Positions 7,995-16,089 of a stretch of 64,000 nt of DNA are shown here, in pieces (positions within the stretch are counted from its first letter, which is position 1; every line of letters starts with the position of its first letter). The notes beneath the pieces are model-generated. The model did not search any database, had not been told where the DNA came from, and saw nothing but the letters and a program-made list of their open reading frames with translations. The translations under genes and the position numbers were made by a program. The stretch is from HXMU1420-13 sp965601825. Its GTDB lineage: Bacteria > Bacteroidota > Rhodothermia > Balneolales > Balneolaceae. Location of the stretch: positions 2,790,001 through 2,854,000 of the forward strand of contig OZ271839.1 of assembly GCA_965601825.1 (NCBI GenBank), given 5' to 3'.

Positions 7995-9956
7995 ATGGAA
8001 AAATCGATTACGATAAAGCATGTCGATTCTATTAAAAACAGACTAGTTGATACCATACTACTTGTTGGTACCACTATAGCATTTACTAAGTTTATTGTAT
8101 CTCTTTTTCCGATTCAGGATTTGAATATTAATGCTGATTTTTATCTCGATATTTTCGCATTTAGCATTCTATATCTAACTTTCTTTCTCAGAAATAAACT
8201 TAGTTTTGTATTTAAAACGAATGTCATCATAGCGATGCTATTCCTGATTATTATTTCTGATGTGATTGAAAATGGGCTTGATAGTCCTAATACTGTCATC
8301 ATTGTTCTTGTACCTTTTCTTTCAATCCTGATTTACGATTTCAGGACATCAATAAGCCTTTATTTGTTTGGAATAGTTGTTTTTTTAGCAATAGGATTTT
8401 TGTTTCATAACGGAATGATCACCTCTCCAAACTATATAACGCCTGATCATTCTTACAGGCTGTGGGTTGAGATTGCTCTGGTATTTTCGGTTGTTACTGT
8501 AGTAATTACTCTATTTGTTCATCAATTCAATTCAACAATCTATAAGCTGATCGGCAATCTGGAAGTTCAAAAGAATGAACTAGCCGATCGAGAGGCTATG
8601 ATGTCGATAATAACAAAGAATATCCCTCGTACTTATTTATCTGTCCTGGATAGAGATTTCATTGTTAAATATGCCGATGGCAGCGAGTTCAGAAACATGA
8701 ATCTTGATCCAACCCAATTCATTGGAGTCTATGGTCCTGATACTTTTAAGCCATTTGGGAACGCTTATGAGATAGTGCTGGATGTTTATCAAAAAACAAT
8801 AGAAGGAAGTAGCCAATCTTTTGAGCTAGAAATGGAAGGACTTTTCTATTTGTACAAAACTGTACCTCTTTTCGATGCTGAGAATAACGTTCATTCATTT
8901 CTTGTTGTTTGTGAAAACATATCTGAATACAAAGAAACTCAAAAGAAGATTGCAGATCGTGAGTCTCTATTGTCTGTAATTACAAAAAATATCCCAAGAA
9001 CTATTCTAACTGTTCTGGATCGAGACTTAGTTATCCAGTTCACAGATGGCATTGATTATAAAAAATGGGGAATGGATCCGAATTCTTTTATCGGATTAAA
9101 TGCACTTGACACACTACAAGTATTTGGTGACGAAAAAGTAACCAGAATGAAAGAAGCTTATGAGAGTGCTTTCAATGGAAATCCGGATACCGTTGAACTG
9201 CAATTTGAGGATGATATTCTGATGTACAAGATATTACCTCTCCCCAATGAAGATGATGAGATAAACCGAATACTTGTTGTAACTGAGAATATTACTGAGC
9301 AGGTAGCCACTCAAAAACTAATTGATGATAATCTAAATGAGAAGAATGTATTACTACAGGAAATTCACCATAGAGTGAAGAATAACTTGGCTGTGGTTTC
9401 CGGTTTGTTGTCTTTACAATCCTACAAGATTGATGATGTTCGCAGCAAATTCATTCTTGAAAAAAGTACCAATAGAATCATGAGTATCGCCAAAGTTCAT
9501 GAGATGCTTTATGAGTCTAAGAATTTTAATCGCATTCCTTTCAATCAATATATCAGTGAGCTATCTACAATTATTCTAGACAGCATGAACCATGATGGAA
9601 AGCAAATAACTTTTGATACCAACATAAAAGTTGAATATATCAGCATTAATCATGGTGTACCGCTCGGTATAATATTTAATGAATTGATTACTAATTCGGT
9701 TAAATACGGTTTCAACGGCAGTGCTGATAATACTATCATGATTTCTGTGACCCAAAAAGATGACCGAATAGAAGTTAACTATGAAGATAATGGAGTCGGT
9801 ATTGTTGATTTTAAAACAGCAGCTTCAAAAAGTCTTGGTTTTACCCTTGTTGAATCTTTAATGCATCAGATAGAAGCTGATTACAAGTACGACACTCAAA
9901 ATAAATTTAAACTGAGTTTTAGCTTCCCAGCTGATAATTTTGAAACGACTATTTAA
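7995..9956 (+). CDS. Sensor histidine kinase, 6TM-PAS-PAS-HisKA_2-HATPase (array copy 1)
   Basis: 653 residues. Six predicted membrane helices (about 17-38, 47-65, 73-91, 100-116, 120-137, 156-178) are followed by two PAS-like domains (about 199-318 and 321-440). These resemble each other closely (ITKNIPRTYLSVLDRD versus ITKNIPRTILTVLDRD), so one arose by internal duplication. The HisKA_2 phosphoacceptor helix has EIHHRVKNN with the His pair at 458-459. The HATPase domain carries the N-box NELITNSVKYGF and the G1-like box YEDNGVGI. Signal sensed is unknown; the short connecting loops suggest a membrane or intramembrane cue or a cytoplasmic PAS ligand. No response regulator is adjacent. Confidence 0.92.
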   Translation: MEKSITIKHVDSIKNRLVDTILLVGTTIAFTKFIVSLFPIQDLNINADFYLDIFAFSILYLTFFLRNKLSFVFKTNVIIAMLFLIIISDVIENGLDSPNTVIIVLVPFLSILIYDFRTSISLYLFGIVVFLAIGFLFHNGMITSPNYITPDHSYRLWVEIALVFSVVTVVITLFVHQFNSTIYKLIGNLEVQKNELADREAMMSIITKNIPRTYLSVLDRDFIVKYADGSEFRNMNLDPTQFIGVYGPDTFKPFGNAYEIVLDVYQKTIEGSSQSFELEMEGLFYLYKTVPLFDAENNVHSFLVVCENISEYKETQKKIADRESLLSVITKNIPRTILTVLDRDLVIQFTDGIDYKKWGMDPNSFIGLNALDTLQVFGDEKVTRMKEAYESAFNGNPDTVELQFEDDILMYKILPLPNEDDEINRILVVTENITEQVATQKLIDDNLNEKNVLLQEIHHRVKNNLAVVSGLLSLQSYKIDDVRSKFILEKSTNRIMSIAKVHEMLYESKNFNRIPFNQYISELSTIILDSMNHDGKQITFDTNIKVEYISINHGVPLGIIFNELITNSVKYGFNGSADNTIMISVTQKDDRIEVNYEDNGVGIVDFKTAASKSLGFTLVESLMHQIEADYKYDTQNKFKLSFSFPADNFETTI

Positions 9957-9972
9957 TCCTTTGATTAGGATT
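9955..9972 (+). terminator. Small hairpin after kinase copy 1
   Basis: AATCCT and AGGATT pair with a six-base loop, starting inside the stop codon, followed by TGTTGAAAA. Too weak to be a confident intrinsic terminator; it may be an RNA-stability element. Confidence 0.25.
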
Positions 9973-10057
9973 TGTTGAAAAAAGCGTGATTGCACATAGA
10001 ATAGCTTTATATTAAACGATTATAGCTTAAGGTTGGACATTGCGGGCAAGTTGACTC

Positions 10058-11653
10058 ATGAATGGAACGAGTACGTTTAAAGATTTACGGGATTTAAAAA
10101 CCCGGCTAATTGATGCAGTATTGATGGCTGGGACACCTATTGGTCTGGCTGCCTTCGCTTTATCCCTCTACCCTTTTGAATCGGTTATTCTAAACTACGA
10201 TTTCTTAATTAGTTGTACTGCAGTAATAATATTGTTGGGCACATTCGTTTTCAAAAAAAGAATTCCCGTTGAGTACAAAGCCGGTGTAATCATACTTTTG
10301 TTGTACTTAATTTTCACCTCTGAATTATTTATTGAAGGGATATACAGCAATGATATACTGTTCTTTATGCTCATTCCCTTCATGTCTGTGTTGTTTTATC
10401 CTTATTGGGCAACAGTTTCAGTATACATTTTTAGTATTGGTACTTACCTACTTGCAGGATATTTAACAACAATCGGACTAATTGAAGTACCATATGATTA
10501 CACTGAAGTATTATTCATCAATTGGCTTGAAAATGCATTAGTAGTAACCGTTGTAATCTTTGTAATTACACTTTTTCTGTATCAGTTTGAAAAGAAAATA
10601 TACTCTCTATTTCTCGATCTGCAGATAAAAAATGATGATCTAACTGAACGTGAACATCTTCTATCAACAATTACCGATAATTTTCCTCGCTCTTATATGA
10701 GTGTAATTGATTCTAATTACAGAATCATGATGACGGGTGGCGGCGAGTTTAAAAATCAAGGTTTAGACCCAAAGCTATTTAATGGGAAGAGAGTAAAAGA
10801 TGTGTATTCAGCTTACGGGGATGAAATAACAAACACCATTTTAGATGCCTATAAGGAAACACTTAATGGAAAAGGTCAGGTTTTTCAAATTCAATTAGCC
10901 GATCAATATCAGGTTTATAAAACCATGCCTTTACCGGACAAAAATGGGGATATAAAATCGTTTTTATCGGTGGTAGAAAATATCACAGAAACCGTAGAAA
11001 AAGAGAACCTGATTGAAGAAAATCTCAATGAAAAGAATGTCCTTTTGCAGGAAATTCATCATAGAGTAAAAAATAATCTTGCTGTTGTTTCCGGCTTACT
11101 CACTTTGCAATCAAGTACCATCGAAGACCAAAAAAGTAAGTTCATTTTCGAAAAAAGCACGAATCGTATCATGAGTATCGCGAAGGTTCATGAGATGCTT
11201 TACGAATCAAAGAATTTTAATCGCATTCCATTTAATCAATACATCAATGAATTATCGCAGATTATTCTTGATAGTATGAACAGTGATGGAAAGACCATAA
11301 AATTTGATACAGATATACAGGTTGACTACATAAGTATTAATCACGGCGTACCGCTGGGAATAATCTTCAATGAATTAATTACCAACTCAGTGAAATACGG
11401 CTTCAATGGAAGTTTAAATAACACCATAAAAATTGAGGTCTCTCAAGTTGATGAACGGATTTCAGTTAATTACAAAGATAATGGAGTTGGAATTGAAGAT
11501 TTTGAAACTGCTGCATCAAAAAGCCTTGGGTTTACCTTAGTTGAGTCTTTATTGCATCAAATTGATGCGGAATTTGAATACAACACAAAGAATAAATTTG
11601 AGCTTAGTTTCAGTTTCTCTGCAGATAGTTTCGAAGCAATTCCATCAAATTAG
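10058..11653 (+). CDS. Sensor histidine kinase, 6TM-PAS-HisKA_2-HATPase (array copy 2)
   Basis: 531 residues with the same plan as copy 1 but a single PAS-like domain (about residues 200-315, ITDNFPRSYMSVIDSNYR). The phosphoacceptor pair is His334-His335 in EIHHRVKNN; the N-box NELITNSVKYGF and the box YKDNGVGIEDF are intact, so it should be active. The N-terminal membrane domain keeps the shared N-x-DF motif (NYDF) before helix 2. Closest in the array to copy 3 across the PAS region. The 101-base leader suggests that it could be expressed separately from copy 1. Confidence 0.92.
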   Translation: MNGTSTFKDLRDLKTRLIDAVLMAGTPIGLAAFALSLYPFESVILNYDFLISCTAVIILLGTFVFKKRIPVEYKAGVIILLLYLIFTSELFIEGIYSNDILFFMLIPFMSVLFYPYWATVSVYIFSIGTYLLAGYLTTIGLIEVPYDYTEVLFINWLENALVVTVVIFVITLFLYQFEKKIYSLFLDLQIKNDDLTEREHLLSTITDNFPRSYMSVIDSNYRIMMTGGGEFKNQGLDPKLFNGKRVKDVYSAYGDEITNTILDAYKETLNGKGQVFQIQLADQYQVYKTMPLPDKNGDIKSFLSVVENITETVEKENLIEENLNEKNVLLQEIHHRVKNNLAVVSGLLTLQSSTIEDQKSKFIFEKSTNRIMSIAKVHEMLYESKNFNRIPFNQYINELSQIILDSMNSDGKTIKFDTDIQVDYISINHGVPLGIIFNELITNSVKYGFNGSLNNTIKIEVSQVDERISVNYKDNGVGIEDFETAASKSLGFTLVESLLHQIDAEFEYNTKNKFELSFSFSADSFEAIPSN

Positions 11654-11860
11654 GTTGATTCAAAATCACACTTTCTTATCAGCAAATTCGCTGCATTATG
11701 CTTGATTATCAGAATACTGAAAAATTAATGGTCATTTAGGTCTTAATTGCTTATCTCACTTGTGCGTTACGGGGGAATTTCATTATCAGGATTATGATAA
11801 TGGACGATAACAGTAATGGCTAAAGGGACATAAAATATTTAGAGTGATTAGTATTTCAGG

Positions 11861-13465
11861 ATGGGAGAAATTGATAATGAGCATAGCTTAAAGGAACTCA
11901 AAGATTCCTTGGTAGATATTATCATAATAACAGGCACAACATTAGGTGTGTTGGTGTTTGTCATATCCATGATCCCTTTTCATCCTGATTTGATTAATAA
12001 GGATTTCGGTTTCGATTTAACAGCCGTAAGTACTTTATTTCTAACTTACTTTTTTAGGAAAAAACTTTCTGTTCACTTCAAAGCAAATGTGGTCATCTTA
12101 ATGGCCTATATCATCTTTTTGTCGGATTTGATTGAGTCAGGTCTTTATACACAAGATCTCATCTTAGTTGTGATTATCCCCTTCCTTTCTATACTCGTTT
12201 ATAATCTAAGGGTCACTATTATACTCTATGCAGTATGTATGTCAAGTGTTCTAATTGTAGGATTACTTTTCAAAGATGGAATCATCATTTCTGCTATTTA
12301 TGATTACTCTGATGTCAACTATTTACGTTGGGTTGAAACTGCGTTAATGAGCACGGTGGTAATCTTCATCATCACTTTATTCTTATATCGTTTCGATAAA
12401 AAAATCTTCTCATTATTTAAGGATCTGCAAACAAAAAATGAATTCCTTTCGGAACGCGAATTTCTACTAACTACCATCACTGATAATTTTCCTCGTTCGT
12501 ATATGAGTGTTATTGACTCTGACTTCATTATCAAAATGACCGGTGGCAGTGAATTTAGTGCACAAGGACTCGACCCAAACCAATTCAATGGTAAATCAGT
12601 GATTGATGTGTATGAGCCATTTGGAGAGGAACCTCTGAATACGATTATTGAAGCATACAAAAAAACTCTAAGTGGTCAAGGTCAGATTTTTCAAATAAAA
12701 CTAGGCGATCAATATCAATTATATAAAACAATGCCTTTACCGGATAAGAATGGAGAAATTAACACCTTCTTATCTGTAGTTGAAAACGTTACTGAAATAG
12801 TTGAAACCAACCATCTGATTGAGGAAAACCTTCATGAAAAGAATGTTTTACTTCAAGAAATCCATCATAGAGTAAAGAATAATCTTGCTGTGGTATCTGG
12901 TCTCCTATCTTTACAATCACTCAATATTAGTGATCCCAGAAGTAAGTTCATCCTTGAAAAGAGTACGAACAGAATTATGAGTATTGCCAAAGTTCATGAG
13001 ATGCTCTATGAATCCCAGAATTTTAACAGAATTCCTTTTAATAGATACATCAATGAGCTGGCAAATATAATTCTGGACAGCATGAATCATGATGGCAAAT
13101 TGATTGATATTAAAACCGATATCAGGGTCAAATACATCAGTATCAATCATGGGGTGCCATTAGGAATCATCTTCAATGAATTAATTACTAATTCTGTTAA
13201 ATATGGATTTGCATCTCCTACCGACAATAAAATCCAAATATCTGTTTACCAAAAAGATGACAAATATGTGGTACTCTATGAGGATAATGGTATAGGAATC
13301 GAAGACTTTAAAACTGCAAAGACGAATAGTTTAGGGTTTACACTTATACAATCCCTTTTGCATCAAATTGAAGCTGAATATGAATATGATACTAAAGAAA
13401 GATTTAGTTTAACGTTCAGCTTTTCTACAGATGAACTAGCCAACCCATTTGAGTTGATGAGTTGA
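11861..13465 (+). CDS. Sensor histidine kinase, 6TM-PAS-HisKA_2-HATPase (array copy 3)
   Basis: 534 residues. Six membrane helices, one PAS-like domain (about 202-317, ITDNFPRSYMSVIDSDF), the phosphoacceptor pair His335-His336 in EIHHRVKNN, the N-box NELITNSVKYGF and YEDNGIGIEDF. Nearly collinear with copy 2, from which it differs mostly in membrane loops and the PAS core, the parts expected to set signal specificity. Preceded by the longest spacer of the array (207 bases), which holds no ORF of note and no recognised RNA. All catalytic motifs are intact. Confidence 0.92.
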   Translation: MGEIDNEHSLKELKDSLVDIIIITGTTLGVLVFVISMIPFHPDLINKDFGFDLTAVSTLFLTYFFRKKLSVHFKANVVILMAYIIFLSDLIESGLYTQDLILVVIIPFLSILVYNLRVTIILYAVCMSSVLIVGLLFKDGIIISAIYDYSDVNYLRWVETALMSTVVIFIITLFLYRFDKKIFSLFKDLQTKNEFLSEREFLLTTITDNFPRSYMSVIDSDFIIKMTGGSEFSAQGLDPNQFNGKSVIDVYEPFGEEPLNTIIEAYKKTLSGQGQIFQIKLGDQYQLYKTMPLPDKNGEINTFLSVVENVTEIVETNHLIEENLHEKNVLLQEIHHRVKNNLAVVSGLLSLQSLNISDPRSKFILEKSTNRIMSIAKVHEMLYESQNFNRIPFNRYINELANIILDSMNHDGKLIDIKTDIRVKYISINHGVPLGIIFNELITNSVKYGFASPTDNKIQISVYQKDDKYVVLYEDNGIGIEDFKTAKTNSLGFTLIQSLLHQIEAEYEYDTKERFSLTFSFSTDELANPFELMS

Positions 13466-13508
13466 TTACGAATCAGTAAATAGGGCGAATCTGAAGCGTT
13501 ATTCTTCT

Positions 13509-13516
13509 TATATTTG
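13509..13516 (+). promoter_or_regulatory. Candidate -7 promoter box for kinase copy 4
   Basis: TATATTTG matches the Bacteroidota -7 consensus TAnnTTTG exactly and lies 52 bases upstream of the GTG start. No TTTG was found at the expected -33 distance, so the call rests on one element. Confidence 0.35.
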
Positions 13517-13568
13517 TGGTTTGTAGTAAAGAGGTTTAGGTATTTTAAGTCGCTCTGAGGGTAAAGTT

Positions 13569-14855
13569 GTGGTATTTAAGCGGTCAGATTTTTCAGGGAA
13601 AGCATTTGATAGTCCAATAGAAGAAATAAAAAACACTTTGATTGATAAGTTCCTTTTGTTTGGAACATTTGCAGGCTTCTTAGTTTTTATTATATCCTCA
13701 TTTCCTTTATCAAATTTAGAGGTCAATTTCGATTTTTATAGTGACCTAATCGCGCTTTTCTCTTTGTTAGCTGTATATCTATTTCGTAATAGAATCTATG
13801 TTTACCTCAAAACCATTCTGGTTATTGGTTTTGTTTTTATGCTATTTCTCAGTGATTTGATCGATAATGGTGTTGGCTCAACCGATCAGGTTTTGATTGT
13901 ATTTATCCCATTCTTATCTGTTTTAGTTTTTAGAATCCGAACTACAATAGCAATCTTTATTGGGGTGTTAATTGCTTATGCAATTGTTGGATACTGTTTC
14001 TTAAACGGAATACTTATTTCAGAGACCTTAAACCCGGCATGGAATACCATTCCTTCGTGGATAAATTCTATCACTACAATAACATTAGTAGCTACTGTTT
14101 TATCAGTTTTTGTTTACATCTACAATACCAAGTCAGAAAGCTTTATTTCTGATTTGGAACATAGAAATGAAGAGTTATTCTATAGAGATCAATTACTCGA
14201 AACTTCTTTGCAAGAAAAAGAGATAATGATCCAGGAGATTCATCATAGAGTTAAAAATAACCTTGCTGTTGTTTCGGGCCTACTAGAATTACAGTCATTT
14301 CAAATTGATAATTCTGAATTGCGATACATTTTATCAAAAAGCACGAATCGAATTATGAGCATCGCAAAAGTTCACGAAATGCTCTATGAATCTTCAGATT
14401 ACAGTAACATCCCATTTAACTCATACATTGAAGAGTTAGCAAAAATTGTCACAAGGAGTATAAACAAAGAGGATAAGGTCATTAATTTTGATTTTGACAT
14501 AGAAATCGAATCAATGAATCTAAATCTTGGTGTACCACTTGGCATCATTTTTAATGAACTCATTACCAATTCAATCAAATATGGGTTCGTCAATTCTGAA
14601 GATAATTTGATATCCATTTCTGTAAAGGAACAGGGAAAAAATGTTGTAGTGAATTATCAAGACAATGGAATTGGAATTACAGATATTAATTCTGCGACAA
14701 AAGAGAGTCTTGGTTTTCAATTAATTCATTCACTGTTCGACCAGATTGAAGCTAACTATTCTTATGAAACCATTGGAAAATTTGAGCTCACTTTCTTTTT
14801 TCCTGCAAATAATAATTCTGGTCCTTATCAAAAGCATTCAGTTTCAATTAATTAG
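13569..14855 (+). CDS. Sensor histidine kinase, 6TM-HisKA_2-HATPase without PAS (array copy 4)
   Basis: 428 residues. The six-helix module is directly followed by a short coiled coil (SDLEHRNEELFYRDQLLE) and the HisKA_2 helix with His225-His226 in EIHHRVKNN; HATPase motifs NELITNSIKYGF and YQDNGIGI are present. The PAS domain found in the other three copies is absent, so any signal must enter through the membrane domain. Start is GTG; no in-frame ATG occurs before the first membrane helix, and the residues after GTG align with the N-termini of the paralogs. The most divergent copy, perhaps oldest or fastest evolving. Confidence 0.9.
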   Translation: MVFKRSDFSGKAFDSPIEEIKNTLIDKFLLFGTFAGFLVFIISSFPLSNLEVNFDFYSDLIALFSLLAVYLFRNRIYVYLKTILVIGFVFMLFLSDLIDNGVGSTDQVLIVFIPFLSVLVFRIRTTIAIFIGVLIAYAIVGYCFLNGILISETLNPAWNTIPSWINSITTITLVATVLSVFVYIYNTKSESFISDLEHRNEELFYRDQLLETSLQEKEIMIQEIHHRVKNNLAVVSGLLELQSFQIDNSELRYILSKSTNRIMSIAKVHEMLYESSDYSNIPFNSYIEELAKIVTRSINKEDKVINFDFDIEIESMNLNLGVPLGIIFNELITNSIKYGFVNSEDNLISISVKEQGKNVVVNYQDNGIGITDINSATKESLGFQLIHSLFDQIEANYSYETIGKFELTFFFPANNNSGPYQKHSVSIN

Positions 14856-15003
14856 AAAATTGAACTTTGTTGATTCAATTTGCTGCACAGAATCGCACCC
14901 ATTTCTGATCAAGTAGTTCTTCTAAGAGATAAATGGTATCGATTTTAAGACAAACGGTTCGTTATCCTATCAATGAATACCGAAATTGGAGAAAAACGAT
15001 TTT

Positions 15004-16089
15004 ATGAAAACAGTTCTTCTTACAGGTATAACAGGATTTCTTGGCTCACATACTGCCATTCAACTTTTAAACAAAGGCTACAAAGTTATTGGCACATTGC
15101 GAGATGAATCAAGAATTGAATCAATAAAGAGCGTAATTGATGAGTATGCAGATATTTCAAATCTAGATATTGTCGTTGCCAACTTATTGAATATAGAAAT
15201 CTGGGATCAGATCATTAAGGATGTCGATTACGTTCAACATATTGCATCTCCCTTTCCAAGAGTACTTCCGAAAAATCCAGCTGAATTAATCGAACCGGCA
15301 AAGGAAGGAACGTTAGCTGTCTTAAAAGCGGCAAAAATGAATAGAGTTAGTAGAGTCGTTTTAACTTCTTCCACAGGGGCCATCACTTATGGGAAGGAAA
15401 AAGGTGCGGAAAGTAAAACCTATTCTGAAACTGATTGGACTGACCCGGAAAATCTTAAGGATACTACCCCCTATTTCAGAAGTAAAACTTATGCGGAAAA
15501 AGCCGCATGGGAATTTATCGAGAGTGATAAATCCGGACTTGAATTAAGTGTGGTTTGCCCGGGTGCAATTTTAGGTCCCGTTTTGGAAAAAGACTTTGGT
15601 ACAAGTGCCAATATCGTAATAAAAATGATTGACGGTAGTAATCCGGCGATACCAAAAATTGGATTTGATTGTGTTGATGTTCGATCCGTTGCCGATTTAT
15701 TGATTTTGGCAATGGAAAAACCGGAAGCTGCAAATCAAAGGTTCATTGGGGCGAATGGATTTCTAAGCTTTGCTAAGGTTGCAGATATTTTGCGAGTAGA
15801 ATACCCCAATATGAAAATTCCAAAAGCGATTCTTCCCAATTTCATGACAAGGTTTATCGCAAATTTTGACACCACTATAAAACCAATATTGATCGATCTT
15901 GGAAAAGAACGAAAAGTAGACAACACTAAAGCTAAAACACTCTTAGGTTGGAAGCCTTTAGATAACAAAGAAGCGGTTCTATCTTGTGCAAAGAGTGTAA
16001 TTCAATTAGGAATTGTTAAATTACTAAATCCCCTGCAATTCACTTTTTCGGATCAACTCAAGCCCATTATCAATCAACTTCTTAAATGA
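15004..16089 (+). CDS. NAD(P)-dependent epimerase/reductase (extended SDR, dihydroflavonol-reductase-like)
   Basis: 361 residues from ATG at 15004; an in-frame TTG at 14986 would add six residues without homology support. Rossmann motif TGITGFLGSH near the N-terminus, substrate loop HIASPFPR, and catalytic Tyr157-x3-Lys161 in YFRSK (numbering from 15004). The pattern fits the DFR/cinnamoyl-CoA-reductase-like branch that reduces ketones or aldehydes with NADPH. Substrate cannot be told. Its last 66 bases overlap the 3' end of the convergent aromatic amino acid hydroxylase gene, an unusually long overlap; both frames look genuine. Confidence 0.87.
   Translation: MKTVLLTGITGFLGSHTAIQLLNKGYKVIGTLRDESRIESIKSVIDEYADISNLDIVVANLLNIEIWDQIIKDVDYVQHIASPFPRVLPKNPAELIEPAKEGTLAVLKAAKMNRVSRVVLTSSTGAITYGKEKGAESKTYSETDWTDPENLKDTTPYFRSKTYAEKAAWEFIESDKSGLELSVVCPGAILGPVLEKDFGTSANIVIKMIDGSNPAIPKIGFDCVDVRSVADLLILAMEKPEAANQRFIGANGFLSFAKVADILRVEYPNMKIPKAILPNFMTRFIANFDTTIKPILIDLGKERKVDNTKAKTLLGWKPLDNKEAVLSCAKSVIQLGIVKLLNPLQFTFSDQLKPIINQLLK

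Larger units (their letters stand above)
7995..14855 (+). repeat. Four-copy tandem array of paralogous sensor kinases
   Basis: Four consecutive same-strand genes share a six-helix N-terminal domain and a nearly identical HisKA_2/HATPase core. They differ in the number of PAS domains (2, 1, 1, 0). Short stretches are identical between copies at DNA level (for example around the sequence encoding NFNRIPFN in copies 1 and 2), consistent with duplication in place. Spacers are 101, 207 and 103 bases. Confidence 0.9.
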
